Positions 18,801 through 26,502 of a stretch of DNA of 64,000 nucleotides are shown piece by piece. Positions within the stretch are counted from its first letter, which is position 1. Every line of letters starts with the position of its first letter. Source of the DNA: Leadbetterella sp964423865 (GTDB lineage Bacteria; Bacteroidota; Bacteroidia; Cytophagales; Spirosomataceae); the NCBI GenBank assembly GCA_964423865.1, contig CAYRGN010000006.1, positions 1 to 64,000 on the forward strand, given 5' to 3'. The position numbers and the translations under genes were made by a program. The notes under the pieces were generated by a model. The model was not told the DNA's origin. It worked only from the letters and a program-made list of their open reading frames with translations, and did not search any database.

Positions 18801-19089
18801 CTATATGAGCCGTTTTGTATTCAGCGACTGGGCGGTGGAAGACGGCTCTTTCCTGAGATTGAACACCCTGACCCTGGGCTATACCCTGCCTTTCAGCGTA
18901 AGCAGCAAGGCGAAGATCGAAAAGGTACGGCTTTACGCCACCGGTCATAACCTCTGGCTTCTGACCAATTACTCCGGTTTTGATCCGGAAGTGTCTACCC
19001 GTAGGAGAACACAGCTCACCCCGGGTGTAGATTACTCGGCTTACCCCAAAAGCCGCTTGTTTGTAGTAGGTTTAAACCTGAATTTTTAA
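15889..19089 (+). CDS. susC: SusC/RagA-type TonB-linked outer-membrane transporter
   Basis: This 1066-residue protein has a signal peptide (to about residue 29, FSQS) and a carboxypeptidase-regulatory-like domain (SGTVTGTDNETLPGVTVRVKG onward, about 32-105). A SusC linker (DEVVVSIGYGSVRKKDLTG), the plug domain with LFIVDGFPVSS and ARGANGVIIINTKSG, and a long beta-barrel ending in Phe complete it. With the SusD partner it imports oligosaccharides, here presumably oligogalacturonides, using TonB energy. Gene order and 10-bp spacing to susD are canonical. Confidence 0.95.
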   Translation: MRKFIYFKNRMSPWLLLFAIFLSYSGFSQSRVSGTVTGTDNETLPGVTVRVKGATAATASNADGRYEIQAPSDAVLVFSFLGMKTQEVAVNGRSVIHVTLENDENTLDEVVVSIGYGSVRKKDLTGSVASIGSDKLSTIPVASPIEAIAGRLAGVQVSSTEGSPDAEMTIRVRGGGSITGDNTPLFIVDGFPVSSISDIAPSDIESIDVLKDASSTAIYGARGANGVIIINTKSGKAGKVNVSLNSYGGFRNMANQLDVLRPYDYALWQYERALLDNNLDTYTRYFGNFQDMDLYNEVTPNNWQEQTFGRTGYMFNNNLSVNGGSEKTRYTVSYNNIQDKAIMQLSGFQRDNLTFRINNRPYKTVVLDLSLRYSDTRIEGGGTNEQNAYSSADSRLKFAMIYPPFPVNGLTGSDDTDEGFNLFSPIQSLTDNDRYQRRKNYNLNGSIAWNILPAMTLKVEGGLDDYRNTDNRFYGTTTYYVNNVPSADNQGLPAISFQKQARQSLRNTNTLSYDFNRHLGNGHKLNLLAGQEFILTTREAFTSIVHGFPKTFTFDDATKLSSQGQANSVENYLSPDEKLFSFFGRANYDYQSKYLLTATFRADGSSKFSEGNRWGYFPSVAAAWRISAEPFMESAHWLDDLKLRLSYGTAGNNNIPAGQMAQTFNVSTTTWVNGFNSFWAASKTMANPDLKWETTITRNLGIDFATLNDRLTGTIDAYVNSTKDLLILFPTPGTGYDNQYRNMGETRNRGIEFTLNGLAVKKKDFELNIGANISFNRNKIMSLGLMENFYGESGWASTEIGADYWVATGGSVGVMYGYLSDGRYEVSDFSGYDAASGRWILKDGVADASSVVGTLRPGSMKLKNITEGDNMVNVSDRTVIGNANPKHTGGFNLSGRFHDFDLSAIFNWSYGNDVYNANKVEYTSTSKYHSRNMIDMMASGNRWTNLRADGTISNDPAELEAMNQNTTLWSPYMSRFVFSDWAVEDGSFLRLNTLTLGYTLPFSVSSKAKIEKVRLYATGHNLWLLTNYSGFDPEVSTRRRTQLTPGVDYSAYPKSRLFVVGLNLNF

Positions 19090-19099
19090 CAGGATCATT

Positions 19100-20902
19100 A
19101 TGAAACGAATATTTTCAACAGCATTAATCATCACCCTGGCCGCCGGCATGAACGCCTGTACAGATGTACTGGAAGCGCCTACGAAGTCTTCCCTGGACGA
19201 ATCGGTGATTTTTTCCACGCCCAGCCTGGCAGAAGGCGCGGTAGCCGGTGTGATTCAGTCTTTTGCCGAAACCAACTCCTATCGGGGCCGTTACCTCGTT
19301 TTTTACGGAGTGAATACGGATACCGAAGTCTACAACTCGGTTAAAAATACAACCTCTGATCAGTCCCGGCTCTCTAATTACAATACCAACGTAAATAACT
19401 CCCAGATGAACACGGACAACAACGCCTGGGCAAAATTTTACGAGGGAATTGAACGTGCCAACCTGGCGATACGAGGACTCAAAACCTACGGAAACGTAGA
19501 GCAGAACAGAGAACTGGGCCAGCTTTTGGGCGAAATGCTTACCCTTCGCGCGGTGGTATACAGTGACCTCCTCAAAGGCTGGGGGGATGTACCCGCCCGT
19601 TTTGAACCGGTTAACTCAGAAACGGTTTACCTGGAAAGGTCAGACCGCGATGTGATTTACAAGCAGCTCCTGGCCGATCTTGAAGAGGCCGCCGAACTCC
19701 TGGCCTGGCCCAATGAAACCTCCGCTACCCAATCGGTGGAGCGGGTCAACAAAGCCTTCGCCAAAGGGCTCCGCGCCCGCCTGGCCCTGGCGGCTGGAGG
19801 ATACGGTCAACGGAGTGACGGAACGGTCAGAAGAAGCAACGACCCGGAACTCACGCCGGAAAAAATGTACGCCATTGCCAAAAAAGAATGCCTGGATATT
19901 ATCAATAGCGGCACGGCCCGCCTCCTGGGTTTTGAAGAGGTATTCAGGACTTTCGCGGCCGAGACCAACCGTGCCGGGCTGGAGTCGCTCTGGGAAATTC
20001 CCTTCAGCGAAGGCCGTGGCCGGGTGATCTTTGACCTGGGCGTAAGACACGATGTGGTGAGCGATTACACCGGCCAAAACCGGGGCGGAACCAACGGCCC
20101 TAACCCCCTCATGTACTACGAATATGAAACCGGCGATGTTCGGCGTGATGTAACCTGTGTACCGTACAGATGGGTGGCCAGCGCTTCTTCTCCCAAGGGC
20201 GTGCGCCAGGAACCCAACAGCCTCGGTGGCTGGTATTTCGGGAAATACCGCTACGAATGGCTGAACCGGAGAGTGACGTCAACCAATGACGACGGCCTTA
20301 ACTGGATGTACATGCGCTATGCCGACGTACTCCTTATGGCTGCCGAGGCCATCAACGAACTGGACGGCCCGGCTGCTGCGGCCCCTTACCTCAAAATGAT
20401 CCGTGACCGCGCCTTTCCCGGCCAAACCCAGAAAGTAACGGAATTCATGCAGAAAGCCACGGCCAGCAAAGAAGCCTTTTTCAATGCCGTTGTAGACGAA
20501 AGAGCCCTGGAATTTACCGGGGAAATGCTGAGAAAAGGAGACCTGATCCGTTGGAACCTGCTGAGCAGCAAACTGGCCGAAGCCAAAACCAAACTGGAAC
20601 AGCTCGATAACCGCCAGGGGAAATATGCCACCCTGCCCGCCCGGATTTATTATACCATCGGTTCCGACGGGGAAACGGCCATCATTTATGGCCTCAACTT
20701 CGGAGATACCGATGCCGTAGGGGCTTCCCTCGGGTACGAGTACAACAAAGCATGGACCCTCAGCGCAGCAAGTGATGCCGTGAAATACTGGGATGCCCTC
20801 TACCTCCGTAACCCCAACCAGCAACAATTCTGGCCCATCTGGCAGATATTCCTGGATACCAGCAACGGCAAACTGACGAACGACGGTTATAACTTTAATT
20901 AA
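19100..20902 (+). CDS. susD: SusD/RagB-type surface glycan-binding lipoprotein
   Basis: This 600-residue lipoprotein has its signal ending at Cys20 (GMNAC). TPR-like helices of the SusD fold are visible: EGIERANLAIRG, the conserved LGEMLTLRAVVYSDLLKGWGDVP, and near the C-terminus LMAAEAINELDG followed by FNAVVDERALEFTGEMLRKGDLIRW. It caps the SusC barrel and captures ligand at the cell surface. Sequence gives no direct information on the ligand. Placement after a pectate lyase and pectinesterase argues for pectic oligomers. Confidence 0.93.
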   Translation: MKRIFSTALIITLAAGMNACTDVLEAPTKSSLDESVIFSTPSLAEGAVAGVIQSFAETNSYRGRYLVFYGVNTDTEVYNSVKNTTSDQSRLSNYNTNVNNSQMNTDNNAWAKFYEGIERANLAIRGLKTYGNVEQNRELGQLLGEMLTLRAVVYSDLLKGWGDVPARFEPVNSETVYLERSDRDVIYKQLLADLEEAAELLAWPNETSATQSVERVNKAFAKGLRARLALAAGGYGQRSDGTVRRSNDPELTPEKMYAIAKKECLDIINSGTARLLGFEEVFRTFAAETNRAGLESLWEIPFSEGRGRVIFDLGVRHDVVSDYTGQNRGGTNGPNPLMYYEYETGDVRRDVTCVPYRWVASASSPKGVRQEPNSLGGWYFGKYRYEWLNRRVTSTNDDGLNWMYMRYADVLLMAAEAINELDGPAAAAPYLKMIRDRAFPGQTQKVTEFMQKATASKEAFFNAVVDERALEFTGEMLRKGDLIRWNLLSSKLAEAKTKLEQLDNRQGKYATLPARIYYTIGSDGETAIIYGLNFGDTDAVGASLGYEYNKAWTLSAASDAVKYWDALYLRNPNQQQFWPIWQIFLDTSNGKLTNDGYNFN

Positions 20903-20916
20903 GCAGCTATCAGCTA
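20902..20916. repeat. Minimal GCTATCAGC repeat before the third SUS gene
   Basis: AGCAGCTATCAGCTA lies between susD and the next gene and is followed by AATTTTTATACTGATG. Other copies run into a similar AAATTTTATA-N4-ATG leader. This is the shortest copy and could be coincidental. Confidence 0.4.
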
Positions 20917-20929
20917 AATTTTTATACTG

Positions 20930-22471
20930 ATGAAGAAAATACTGACCTATATCCTGAGTGTCGTTCTTCCCCTGAGTTTTCAGGCCTGCGAAGACAACCT
21001 CCCTGAAGAGATCACCTCGCTGAATGTCAGCCGCCTCTTCTCTCCTACTGCGGTGGAAGCCCGGATCGTGAACCAAACCTCGGTGCGTCTGACGTGGGCC
21101 GGGGTACGCGATGCCCGTTCCTATACGGTTCAACTCTTTGAAGGCCTCACCCCTTCCGGTAACCCCGCCTTTAGCTTTGAAGGAATTACCGTGGCGGATC
21201 TGCCTTATACCGTGGCCAACCTTAGCGGCGAAACCACCTACACCGTGCAGATCAAGGCCGTAGGAGAAAATATCTCCGAATCCAAATGGGTAAGTGTCAA
21301 CGTGACCACCGACGCCGAACAATTGTTCTCACCGGTAGATCCGGATGACCTCAAAGCCACCGAAGTAACCCTGAGATGGCCGGCCGGACAAACCGCCGAC
21401 AAAATTGTGCTTACACCGGGGAACATCGAACATGCGGTGACCGCGGCTGAAATCACCGCCGGTGCAGCTACCCTGACCGGGCTGACCGGTGAAACCACCT
21501 ATACCGCCCGCTTAATGCGCGGTACCAGTACCCGCGGAACCGTCACTTTCACCACCCTGATTGATCTCGGCGGCGCCATTGTAGTCTCTCCGGAAGACGA
21601 TATCACGACCATCTTCCAGAACGCCAATGAAGGAGACGTCTTCGGACTGCTTCCGGGAACCTATACCTCAGGAGACATCACCATCAGCCGGTCTATCTCC
21701 ATCAAAGGTGCCCGCCCTAACGACAAGCCCGTACTGAAAGGTACCATCTTCCGGGTCACAGACGGAGCCGGACTGGAACTGAAAGACCTCACCCTCGACG
21801 GAACCGGCTCTCAAGACGGTAACCAAACCCTCATCTACGCGGCCGGTACCTTCAAAGACCTCGTTATAGACGGATGTAACATCACTAACTACACCAAGGG
21901 TGCCATGTATGTGAACAACGCCACCCTTATCGAGGCTGTGTTGATCACCAATACCATCTATTCCAATATCGAGTGTAACGGCGGTGACTTTATTGATTTC
22001 CGGAACGGGCTCACCCGCAGGTTCGACTTTATCAATAACACGGCCTACAACAGCGCCCTGGCCCGTGATTTCTTCCGGATGGACGCGGGAGGTTCTAGCA
22101 ACTTCCCGGGAGTAAACAGCGTGATCACTATACGTAACAATACGTTCAACAATGTTTCCAACGGAAACAGCCGGCGTATTCTCTACATTCGTCTGGCCAG
22201 CCACGAGATTACTTTCGAGAAGAATATCCTCTCCAATACCGAAGGGTATTACAGTAACCAGGCCTCCACGAATATTGTAAAATTTGACCGTAACAATTAT
22301 TTCAATGCCCCAAATTTCACTGCCAGCACCCAGTCTAACGCTAAAAACGACGGCAGCGGAACACATACCACGTATAACCCGGGCTATGCCAATGCCGCGG
22401 AAGGCAACTTTAAGGTAAGTCACGAAGAACTGAAATTCCAGGGAATCGGAGACTCCCGCTGGCTTCAGTAA
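20930..22471 (+). CDS. SUS-associated surface lipoprotein, FnIII-like plus DUF5123/DUF4957 beta-helix
   Basis: This 513-residue lipoprotein has its signal ending at Cys20 (SFQAC). Two fibronectin-III-like repeats (about 36-115 and 120-205) contain the paired GETTYTVQIKAVG and GETTYTARLMRG strands. From about residue 215 to the end a parallel beta-helix is suggested by repeated N-rich rungs, as in DUF4957/DUF5123 proteins, which are pectate-lyase-like in fold. It is the third gene of the susC-susD unit, the position normally held by a SusE-type glycan binder, and a strong hairpin follows it. It may bind pectin or retain lyase activity, but I cannot identify catalytic residues. Confidence 0.85.
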   Translation: MKKILTYILSVVLPLSFQACEDNLPEEITSLNVSRLFSPTAVEARIVNQTSVRLTWAGVRDARSYTVQLFEGLTPSGNPAFSFEGITVADLPYTVANLSGETTYTVQIKAVGENISESKWVSVNVTTDAEQLFSPVDPDDLKATEVTLRWPAGQTADKIVLTPGNIEHAVTAAEITAGAATLTGLTGETTYTARLMRGTSTRGTVTFTTLIDLGGAIVVSPEDDITTIFQNANEGDVFGLLPGTYTSGDITISRSISIKGARPNDKPVLKGTIFRVTDGAGLELKDLTLDGTGSQDGNQTLIYAAGTFKDLVIDGCNITNYTKGAMYVNNATLIEAVLITNTIYSNIECNGGDFIDFRNGLTRRFDFINNTAYNSALARDFFRMDAGGSSNFPGVNSVITIRNNTFNNVSNGNSRRILYIRLASHEITFEKNILSNTEGYYSNQASTNIVKFDRNNYFNAPNFTASTQSNAKNDGSGTHTTYNPGYANAAEGNFKVSHEELKFQGIGDSRWLQ

Positions 22472-22488
22472 CCTATAATCAGGGTTTA

Positions 22489-22535
22489 GAGAGGTGTTTA
22501 TAAAGCGATGAATTGCCGCTTTTTAAACACCTCTC
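22489..22535 (+). terminator. Strong hairpin after the susCD operon
   Basis: GAGAGGTGTTTA (22489-22500) pairs with TAAACACCTCTC (22524-22535). The stem extends inward (AAAGCG with CGCTTT) with one mismatch around a 9-base loop. It begins 18 bp after the stop codon and is the only clear terminator of the pelA-to-lipoprotein operon. Confidence 0.8.
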
Positions 22536-22618
22536 ATTAACTTTTGCAAGGATTTGGCTAAAAAACGCCTGCCTTTCTCCCGGTATTTTGCCGATCTTTG
22601 GGGTTTAAACCGATTGAT

Positions 22619-23569
22619 ATGCTGATTATTCCTGACGACCAGGTAGGAAAAAACCTCGATTACGCCGAACTTATTGATGCCCTTCGCGGGATATTCCTCT
22701 CCGATTACACCATGCCGCTCAGGCACCACCACTTCTATAACACGCCCTCCGGGAAAGAGAACACACTCATCCTGATGCCGGTCTGGAACGGCCGCTACCT
22801 GGGCATGAAGCAGGTGACCGTAGCTCCGGAAAATACCAGGCAGGGCATGCCCTCCATCTTCGCGCGGTATATCCTGAGCGACAGTGTGACCGGTGAACCT
22901 CTGGCCACGATGAATGCCGCCGAGCTGACCTCCCGCCGAACCGCCTGTACCTCTGCCCTGGCCTCTTCTTACCTGTCAGACAAAGACGCCAAACATCTTC
23001 TGGTGATGGGAAGCGGAAAGGTAGCCCAACACTTGGTCCAGGCCCACACGGCGGTAAGAAACTTTCAAACAATCAGTATCTGGGCCCGGAACGAAGAAAA
23101 AAGAGATCTATTGGTGGCCCAACTGGTAGCCTCTGGTTTCAAAGCAGAACCGGTACAAGACCTGGAAGCGGCAGCCAGATCCGCAGACGTCATTTCCTGC
23201 GCCACCCTTTCCGAAACGCCGGTGATCAGGGGAGAATGGGTGAAGCCGGGGGCGCATCTCGACCTGATCGGCTCCCACAAACCCGACACAAGAGAAACCG
23301 ACAATGACGCCATCCGTAAAAGCAGCATTTTTGTAGACTCCCGAATGGGCGCCCTGCACGAAACGGGCGAACTGGCCTTGCCTATCGCAGAAGGTATAAT
23401 TTCGGAAAAGGATGTACAGGCAGAACTTACTGAACTCATCCGGGGTGTACATCCCGGCCGGACGAGCAAAACGGAAATCACCCTCTTTAAGTCGGCTGGA
23501 CTGGCGGTAGAAGACCTCGCCGCTGCCCTGCTTGTTTATACCCGCTACCTGGAAGCCCCAGGCAGGTAA
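22619..23569 (+). CDS. Ornithine cyclodeaminase / mu-crystallin family oxidoreductase
   Basis: This 316-residue NAD(P)-dependent enzyme of the ornithine cyclodeaminase superfamily includes ornithine cyclodeaminase, alanine dehydrogenase and ketimine or pyrroline-carboxylate reductases. I choose the ATG at 22619 (MLIIPDDQVGKNL) over a TTG 21 bp earlier. MNAAELTSRRTACTSALAS is the conserved substrate-side segment, and HLLVMGSGKVAQHLVQAH is the dinucleotide-binding glycine motif. VISCATLSETPVIRGEWV and HLDLIGSHKPDTRE are also typical. It sits alone after the susCD terminator, convergent with a membrane methyltransferase. The exact substrate cannot be set from sequence. Confidence 0.85.
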   Translation: MLIIPDDQVGKNLDYAELIDALRGIFLSDYTMPLRHHHFYNTPSGKENTLILMPVWNGRYLGMKQVTVAPENTRQGMPSIFARYILSDSVTGEPLATMNAAELTSRRTACTSALASSYLSDKDAKHLLVMGSGKVAQHLVQAHTAVRNFQTISIWARNEEKRDLLVAQLVASGFKAEPVQDLEAAARSADVISCATLSETPVIRGEWVKPGAHLDLIGSHKPDTRETDNDAIRKSSIFVDSRMGALHETGELALPIAEGIISEKDVQAELTELIRGVHPGRTSKTEITLFKSAGLAVEDLAAALLVYTRYLEAPGR

Positions 23570-23572
23570 AGG

Positions 23573-24313
23573 TTATCTGCCTGCTTCATCCAGCACCTGG
23601 GTATATTTCTTTAAACACTTTAGCACCAGGTAGATCACCAGGGAGGCCGCGGTTCCATACATAAAAAACAGGTTATACTCCGTTTGCCTTTCTCCCGCTT
23701 CCCCGATAATATTAAAAAACATAAAAATGATAAAAACGGCAAGCAACCCGTTCTTTTCCTTCTTTAAGACTTTTTTCCAGCTAAACACCATATTGCAAGT
23801 CCGGAAACCCGAAAACCTCGGGATAAAAGGAGGCGTTTTCTCCGCCCAGTCTACGTAAGTCTGCCCAAACTTTCGTCTCAGGTACTGCTCTTCGGCATAC
23901 ATGATCCGTTCGTAATACAGCCAGTAGAACAAGACAAAAGCCACTATAAACCAGACATTCCGTACCAGCATAGCAGGCCCCAGCCACATGAAGAAATTTC
24001 CCAGGTATAAAGGGTGGCGTACCAGACTGTACATCCCTGTAGTATTCAGCGTATCGGCTACCTGGCCCTCTGCGGTATTCCGGCCCGATGTATTTTTAGG
24101 CGTATGCCCCACCGTGTAAATCCGGATCATCAACCCGAAAATACTGACACCCAGGCAAATGAATTCATAATACGCAGGATCCTCTTCTCCGGGCGTAGCC
24201 CTTTCCCTGAGGAAATGAACGCCCATTGCCACCAGTAAAATAAAAACGGGGAGAAAACTCCTGAACCTGAAAAGCCACAAACCCTCTCTCTCCATTTCTT
24301 CCTGTAATGCCAT
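23573..24313 (-). CDS. Isoprenylcysteine-methyltransferase-like membrane methyltransferase
   Basis: This 246-residue multi-pass protein has two hydrophobic N-terminal segments, then TVGHTPKNTSGRN and the SAM-binding signature MYSLVRHPLYLGNFFMWLG (about 95-113). Another membrane hairpin, the family motif EEQYLRRKFGQTYVDWAEKT, and two more C-terminal segments follow. The family includes ICMT and phospholipid methyltransferases. A lipid A 1-phosphate methyltransferase of this type (LmtA) is known from Leptospira, and the TSGRNT stretch makes a lipid or lipid A substrate plausible. The substrate is an inference only. Confidence 0.8.
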   Translation of the reverse strand: MALQEEMEREGLWLFRFRSFLPVFILLVAMGVHFLRERATPGEEDPAYYEFICLGVSIFGLMIRIYTVGHTPKNTSGRNTAEGQVADTLNTTGMYSLVRHPLYLGNFFMWLGPAMLVRNVWFIVAFVLFYWLYYERIMYAEEQYLRRKFGQTYVDWAEKTPPFIPRFSGFRTCNMVFSWKKVLKKEKNGLLAVFIIFMFFNIIGEAGERQTEYNLFFMYGTAASLVIYLVLKCLKKYTQVLDEAGR

Positions 24314-24392
24314 ATTCCGTTATTTAGTTTGGTAAAGTCCAAATATACAGAATAAAATCTGCAAAAACAGGATATCCATGGAAGAAAATCCG

Positions 24393-25262
24393 TTACTGTA
24401 CAGCCCGGCGGGAAGCCGCCTTTTTCTTCCAGTCAAACCATGTATTGCCCAACGTCTTGTTCAACAACTCATCGAGGTGGGTCATAATCCCTACCTGCCA
24501 GAAGCCAAGAAGGCGGTCAGAAACGTGAGGACTCAAAGAGCGTACCGCGAAGCCCAAGCCGGCGGTATTGTACTCAATATGGTGCCAGTAGCCCGCGGGC
24601 ATGAAGATGGTTTCCCCCGGCCCTATCTCACAGTCATATCCTCTGACATTGGCCAGCTCCGGGTATTTTTCGAAGTCGGGATTATTTACATCAATAGACG
24701 TATGGGTAGAGAACGGGTATTGGTATAACTTTTTAGAATATTCCGGACCAAACATCACCACCCGCTTTCTCCCTACCAGCTCGGTCAGGAACACACAGCT
24801 GTTGTCCATATCCCGGTGGATACGGGTAATGGCCCCCTGCCCACCGAAAAAAGCCAGGGGCAAAAATTCAACCACTTTATCGGCAATTTTAGGGAACTTG
24901 AAATGATCGTGCAGTTCCTTTTTGTGCTTGAACACATTAAACAGGAAAAGTCGTTTGGTAGTGGGCCTTTCCTGGATCAGCTCCAGGTATTCGCTGAACT
25001 TCATTTTTTTACCCGCGCTTTTGTAAGAGCGGTCATCCTTTCTTTCCTCCGATTCATCATCAAACACACCCACCTCAATCGAACCCAGCTCACGGGAAAA
25101 ATAATCGAATGTCCACTGGTATACCTGCGCATCCGCACCGTACATGTGCTTAATGATCACAGGTTTTTGAGGAATCATGTATTGGGTTTGGAACTCTTCC
25201 CGGGTTATATTTTCTACCCGGTCTACAGACAGACTTAAATCAATTGCTACTTGTGTTGCCAT
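24393..25262 (-). CDS. Cupin-like (JmjC-type) Fe(II)/2-oxoglutarate oxygenase
   Basis: This 289-residue cytosolic protein of the cupin_8/JmjC class has the metal facial triad: His and Asp in ITRIHRDMDN and the distal His in MPAGYWHHIEYN. FLTELVGRKRVVMFGPEYS between them is the usual core strand. Enzymes of this class hydroxylate protein side chains or small molecules. I see nothing that names the target. A hairpin terminator of the next gene lies upstream and the gene appears monocistronic. Confidence 0.8.
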   Translation of the reverse strand: MATQVAIDLSLSVDRVENITREEFQTQYMIPQKPVIIKHMYGADAQVYQWTFDYFSRELGSIEVGVFDDESEERKDDRSYKSAGKKMKFSEYLELIQERPTTKRLFLFNVFKHKKELHDHFKFPKIADKVVEFLPLAFFGGQGAITRIHRDMDNSCVFLTELVGRKRVVMFGPEYSKKLYQYPFSTHTSIDVNNPDFEKYPELANVRGYDCEIGPGETIFMPAGYWHHIEYNTAGLGFAVRSLSPHVSDRLLGFWQVGIMTHLDELLNKTLGNTWFDWKKKAASRRAVQ

Positions 25263-25392
25263 AGGAATTATATCGCCTTTGTATTTATGGTTAACCAGCG
25301 CCGGCTACATTGTGCGCCTGCGGTAATAACGATTTTCAACCGTGATATTGTTCCGGAAATACGGGAAAAGATATCCGGCTATAAAAAGAAAA

Positions 25393-25421
25393 ATTCCTGC
25401 ATCGAAATTCAACGCAGGAAT
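25393..25421 (-). terminator. Rho-independent terminator of the coiled-coil gene
   Basis: On the minus strand, ATTCCTGC, a 13-base loop and GCAGGAAT are followed by TTTTCTTTTT. It lies 60-90 bp after the stop codon of the coiled-coil protein and is a textbook intrinsic terminator. Confidence 0.85.
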
Positions 25422-25479
25422 CTGATAGAACCCTATAAACCATTATGATATATTATCTTTTTTAACTTCCTGATAATTA

Positions 25480-26421
25480 TTATTTTATCTGGAAATTTCC
25501 TGCTCCGATCTTAAACCCTTCGGAGTATAGTTCTATGGCGTACACTCCTGAATTAAACTCCTGGCCTTTCTGGTAGTACATGGCCACTTCCTGGTTGTTA
25601 TTGGTGTAGGGAACGGCTTGTCTTAGCGTGTACCCAATTTCCTGGCCGTCAACGCCTACTACACCGCCTCTGCCCATGTCATTCAGCACCGCGCCGTTAG
25701 GATCCAGAATTCTCAGGTAAACGTCTTTGTTGGTTTTTTCCGTCAAGGTATTGGAAGGCAGGTTGTAGGTTACTTTCAACTGGTCTACCCTCTTGCTTTT
25801 GATCTTACCGTCTTTTTCTTTCCCTTTAGACGTCAGTCCTACCACTTCTACGTTTACCGCTTTCAGGGCTGCGGCCACATTGACTTTATCCTGCAGGTCT
25901 TTGTTTTTCGAAGATACTTCATCTACCACATACGTGAGGGAGTCACGGCTTTGGGAAAGCGCGATGTTCTGGTTCAGAACTTCCTCTTTTTCGGTCTTCA
26001 AAGTAAGATTTTCGGATACAAGTAACCCGTTTTCTTCTTTGAGTTTCAAAATTTCTTCGTCTTTCGCGACCAGGAAGCGCTCGTACTCCGCGATTTTGTC
26101 GTTATATTTCTTAGCAGAAAAATTCGACGATGATTTCAGGCTCGCGATATCCCTTTTCAGTTCCGCTTTAATCTTCTCCAACTCTTCCACACTTCCGCCC
26201 AGTGATTCTACTTCAAGAATCTTGGCATCGAGTGACCTGGAAATGGAATCCAGTTTAACTTTCGCGTCTGACAGCTCCCCTACTTTTGTATCCAGCAAAC
26301 CCTGAAGGTCTTTGTTTTTGGCCTGACCGTTAAAAAACAGGTAACCCACAAGAGCCAAAGCCACCAATAAAACAATCAAACCAATTCGAAGTGCTCCGGA
26401 GTTATTTTGTGTCGTTTCCAT
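25480..26421 (-). CDS. Membrane-anchored coiled-coil protein, unknown function
   Basis: This 313-residue protein has one N-terminal transmembrane segment (IGLIVLLVALALVGYLFF, about 13-30). A long coiled coil follows, from about 35 to 185, rich in Glu, Lys and Leu heptads (LKEENGLLVSENLTLKTEKEE). A C-terminal folded domain of about 120 residues contains LKVTYNLPSNTLTEKTNKDVYLRILDP. Proteins of this layout are common in Bacteroidota and often mislabelled as chromosome-partitioning proteins. The anchor suggests the C-terminal domain faces the periplasm. No enzymatic motif is visible. Confidence 0.75.
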   Translation of the reverse strand: METTQNNSGALRIGLIVLLVALALVGYLFFNGQAKNKDLQGLLDTKVGELSDAKVKLDSISRSLDAKILEVESLGGSVEELEKIKAELKRDIASLKSSSNFSAKKYNDKIAEYERFLVAKDEEILKLKEENGLLVSENLTLKTEKEEVLNQNIALSQSRDSLTYVVDEVSSKNKDLQDKVNVAAALKAVNVEVVGLTSKGKEKDGKIKSKRVDQLKVTYNLPSNTLTEKTNKDVYLRILDPNGAVLNDMGRGGVVGVDGQEIGYTLRQAVPYTNNNQEVAMYYQKGQEFNSGVYAIELYSEGFKIGAGNFQIK

Positions 26422-26502
26422 ATTATTATTTAAGTTTCACTTTGATGTTACAAAGTTGAGGCTTCCACCTTAAACCGGAATTAATCTCGAATTAAATTTG
26501 GC

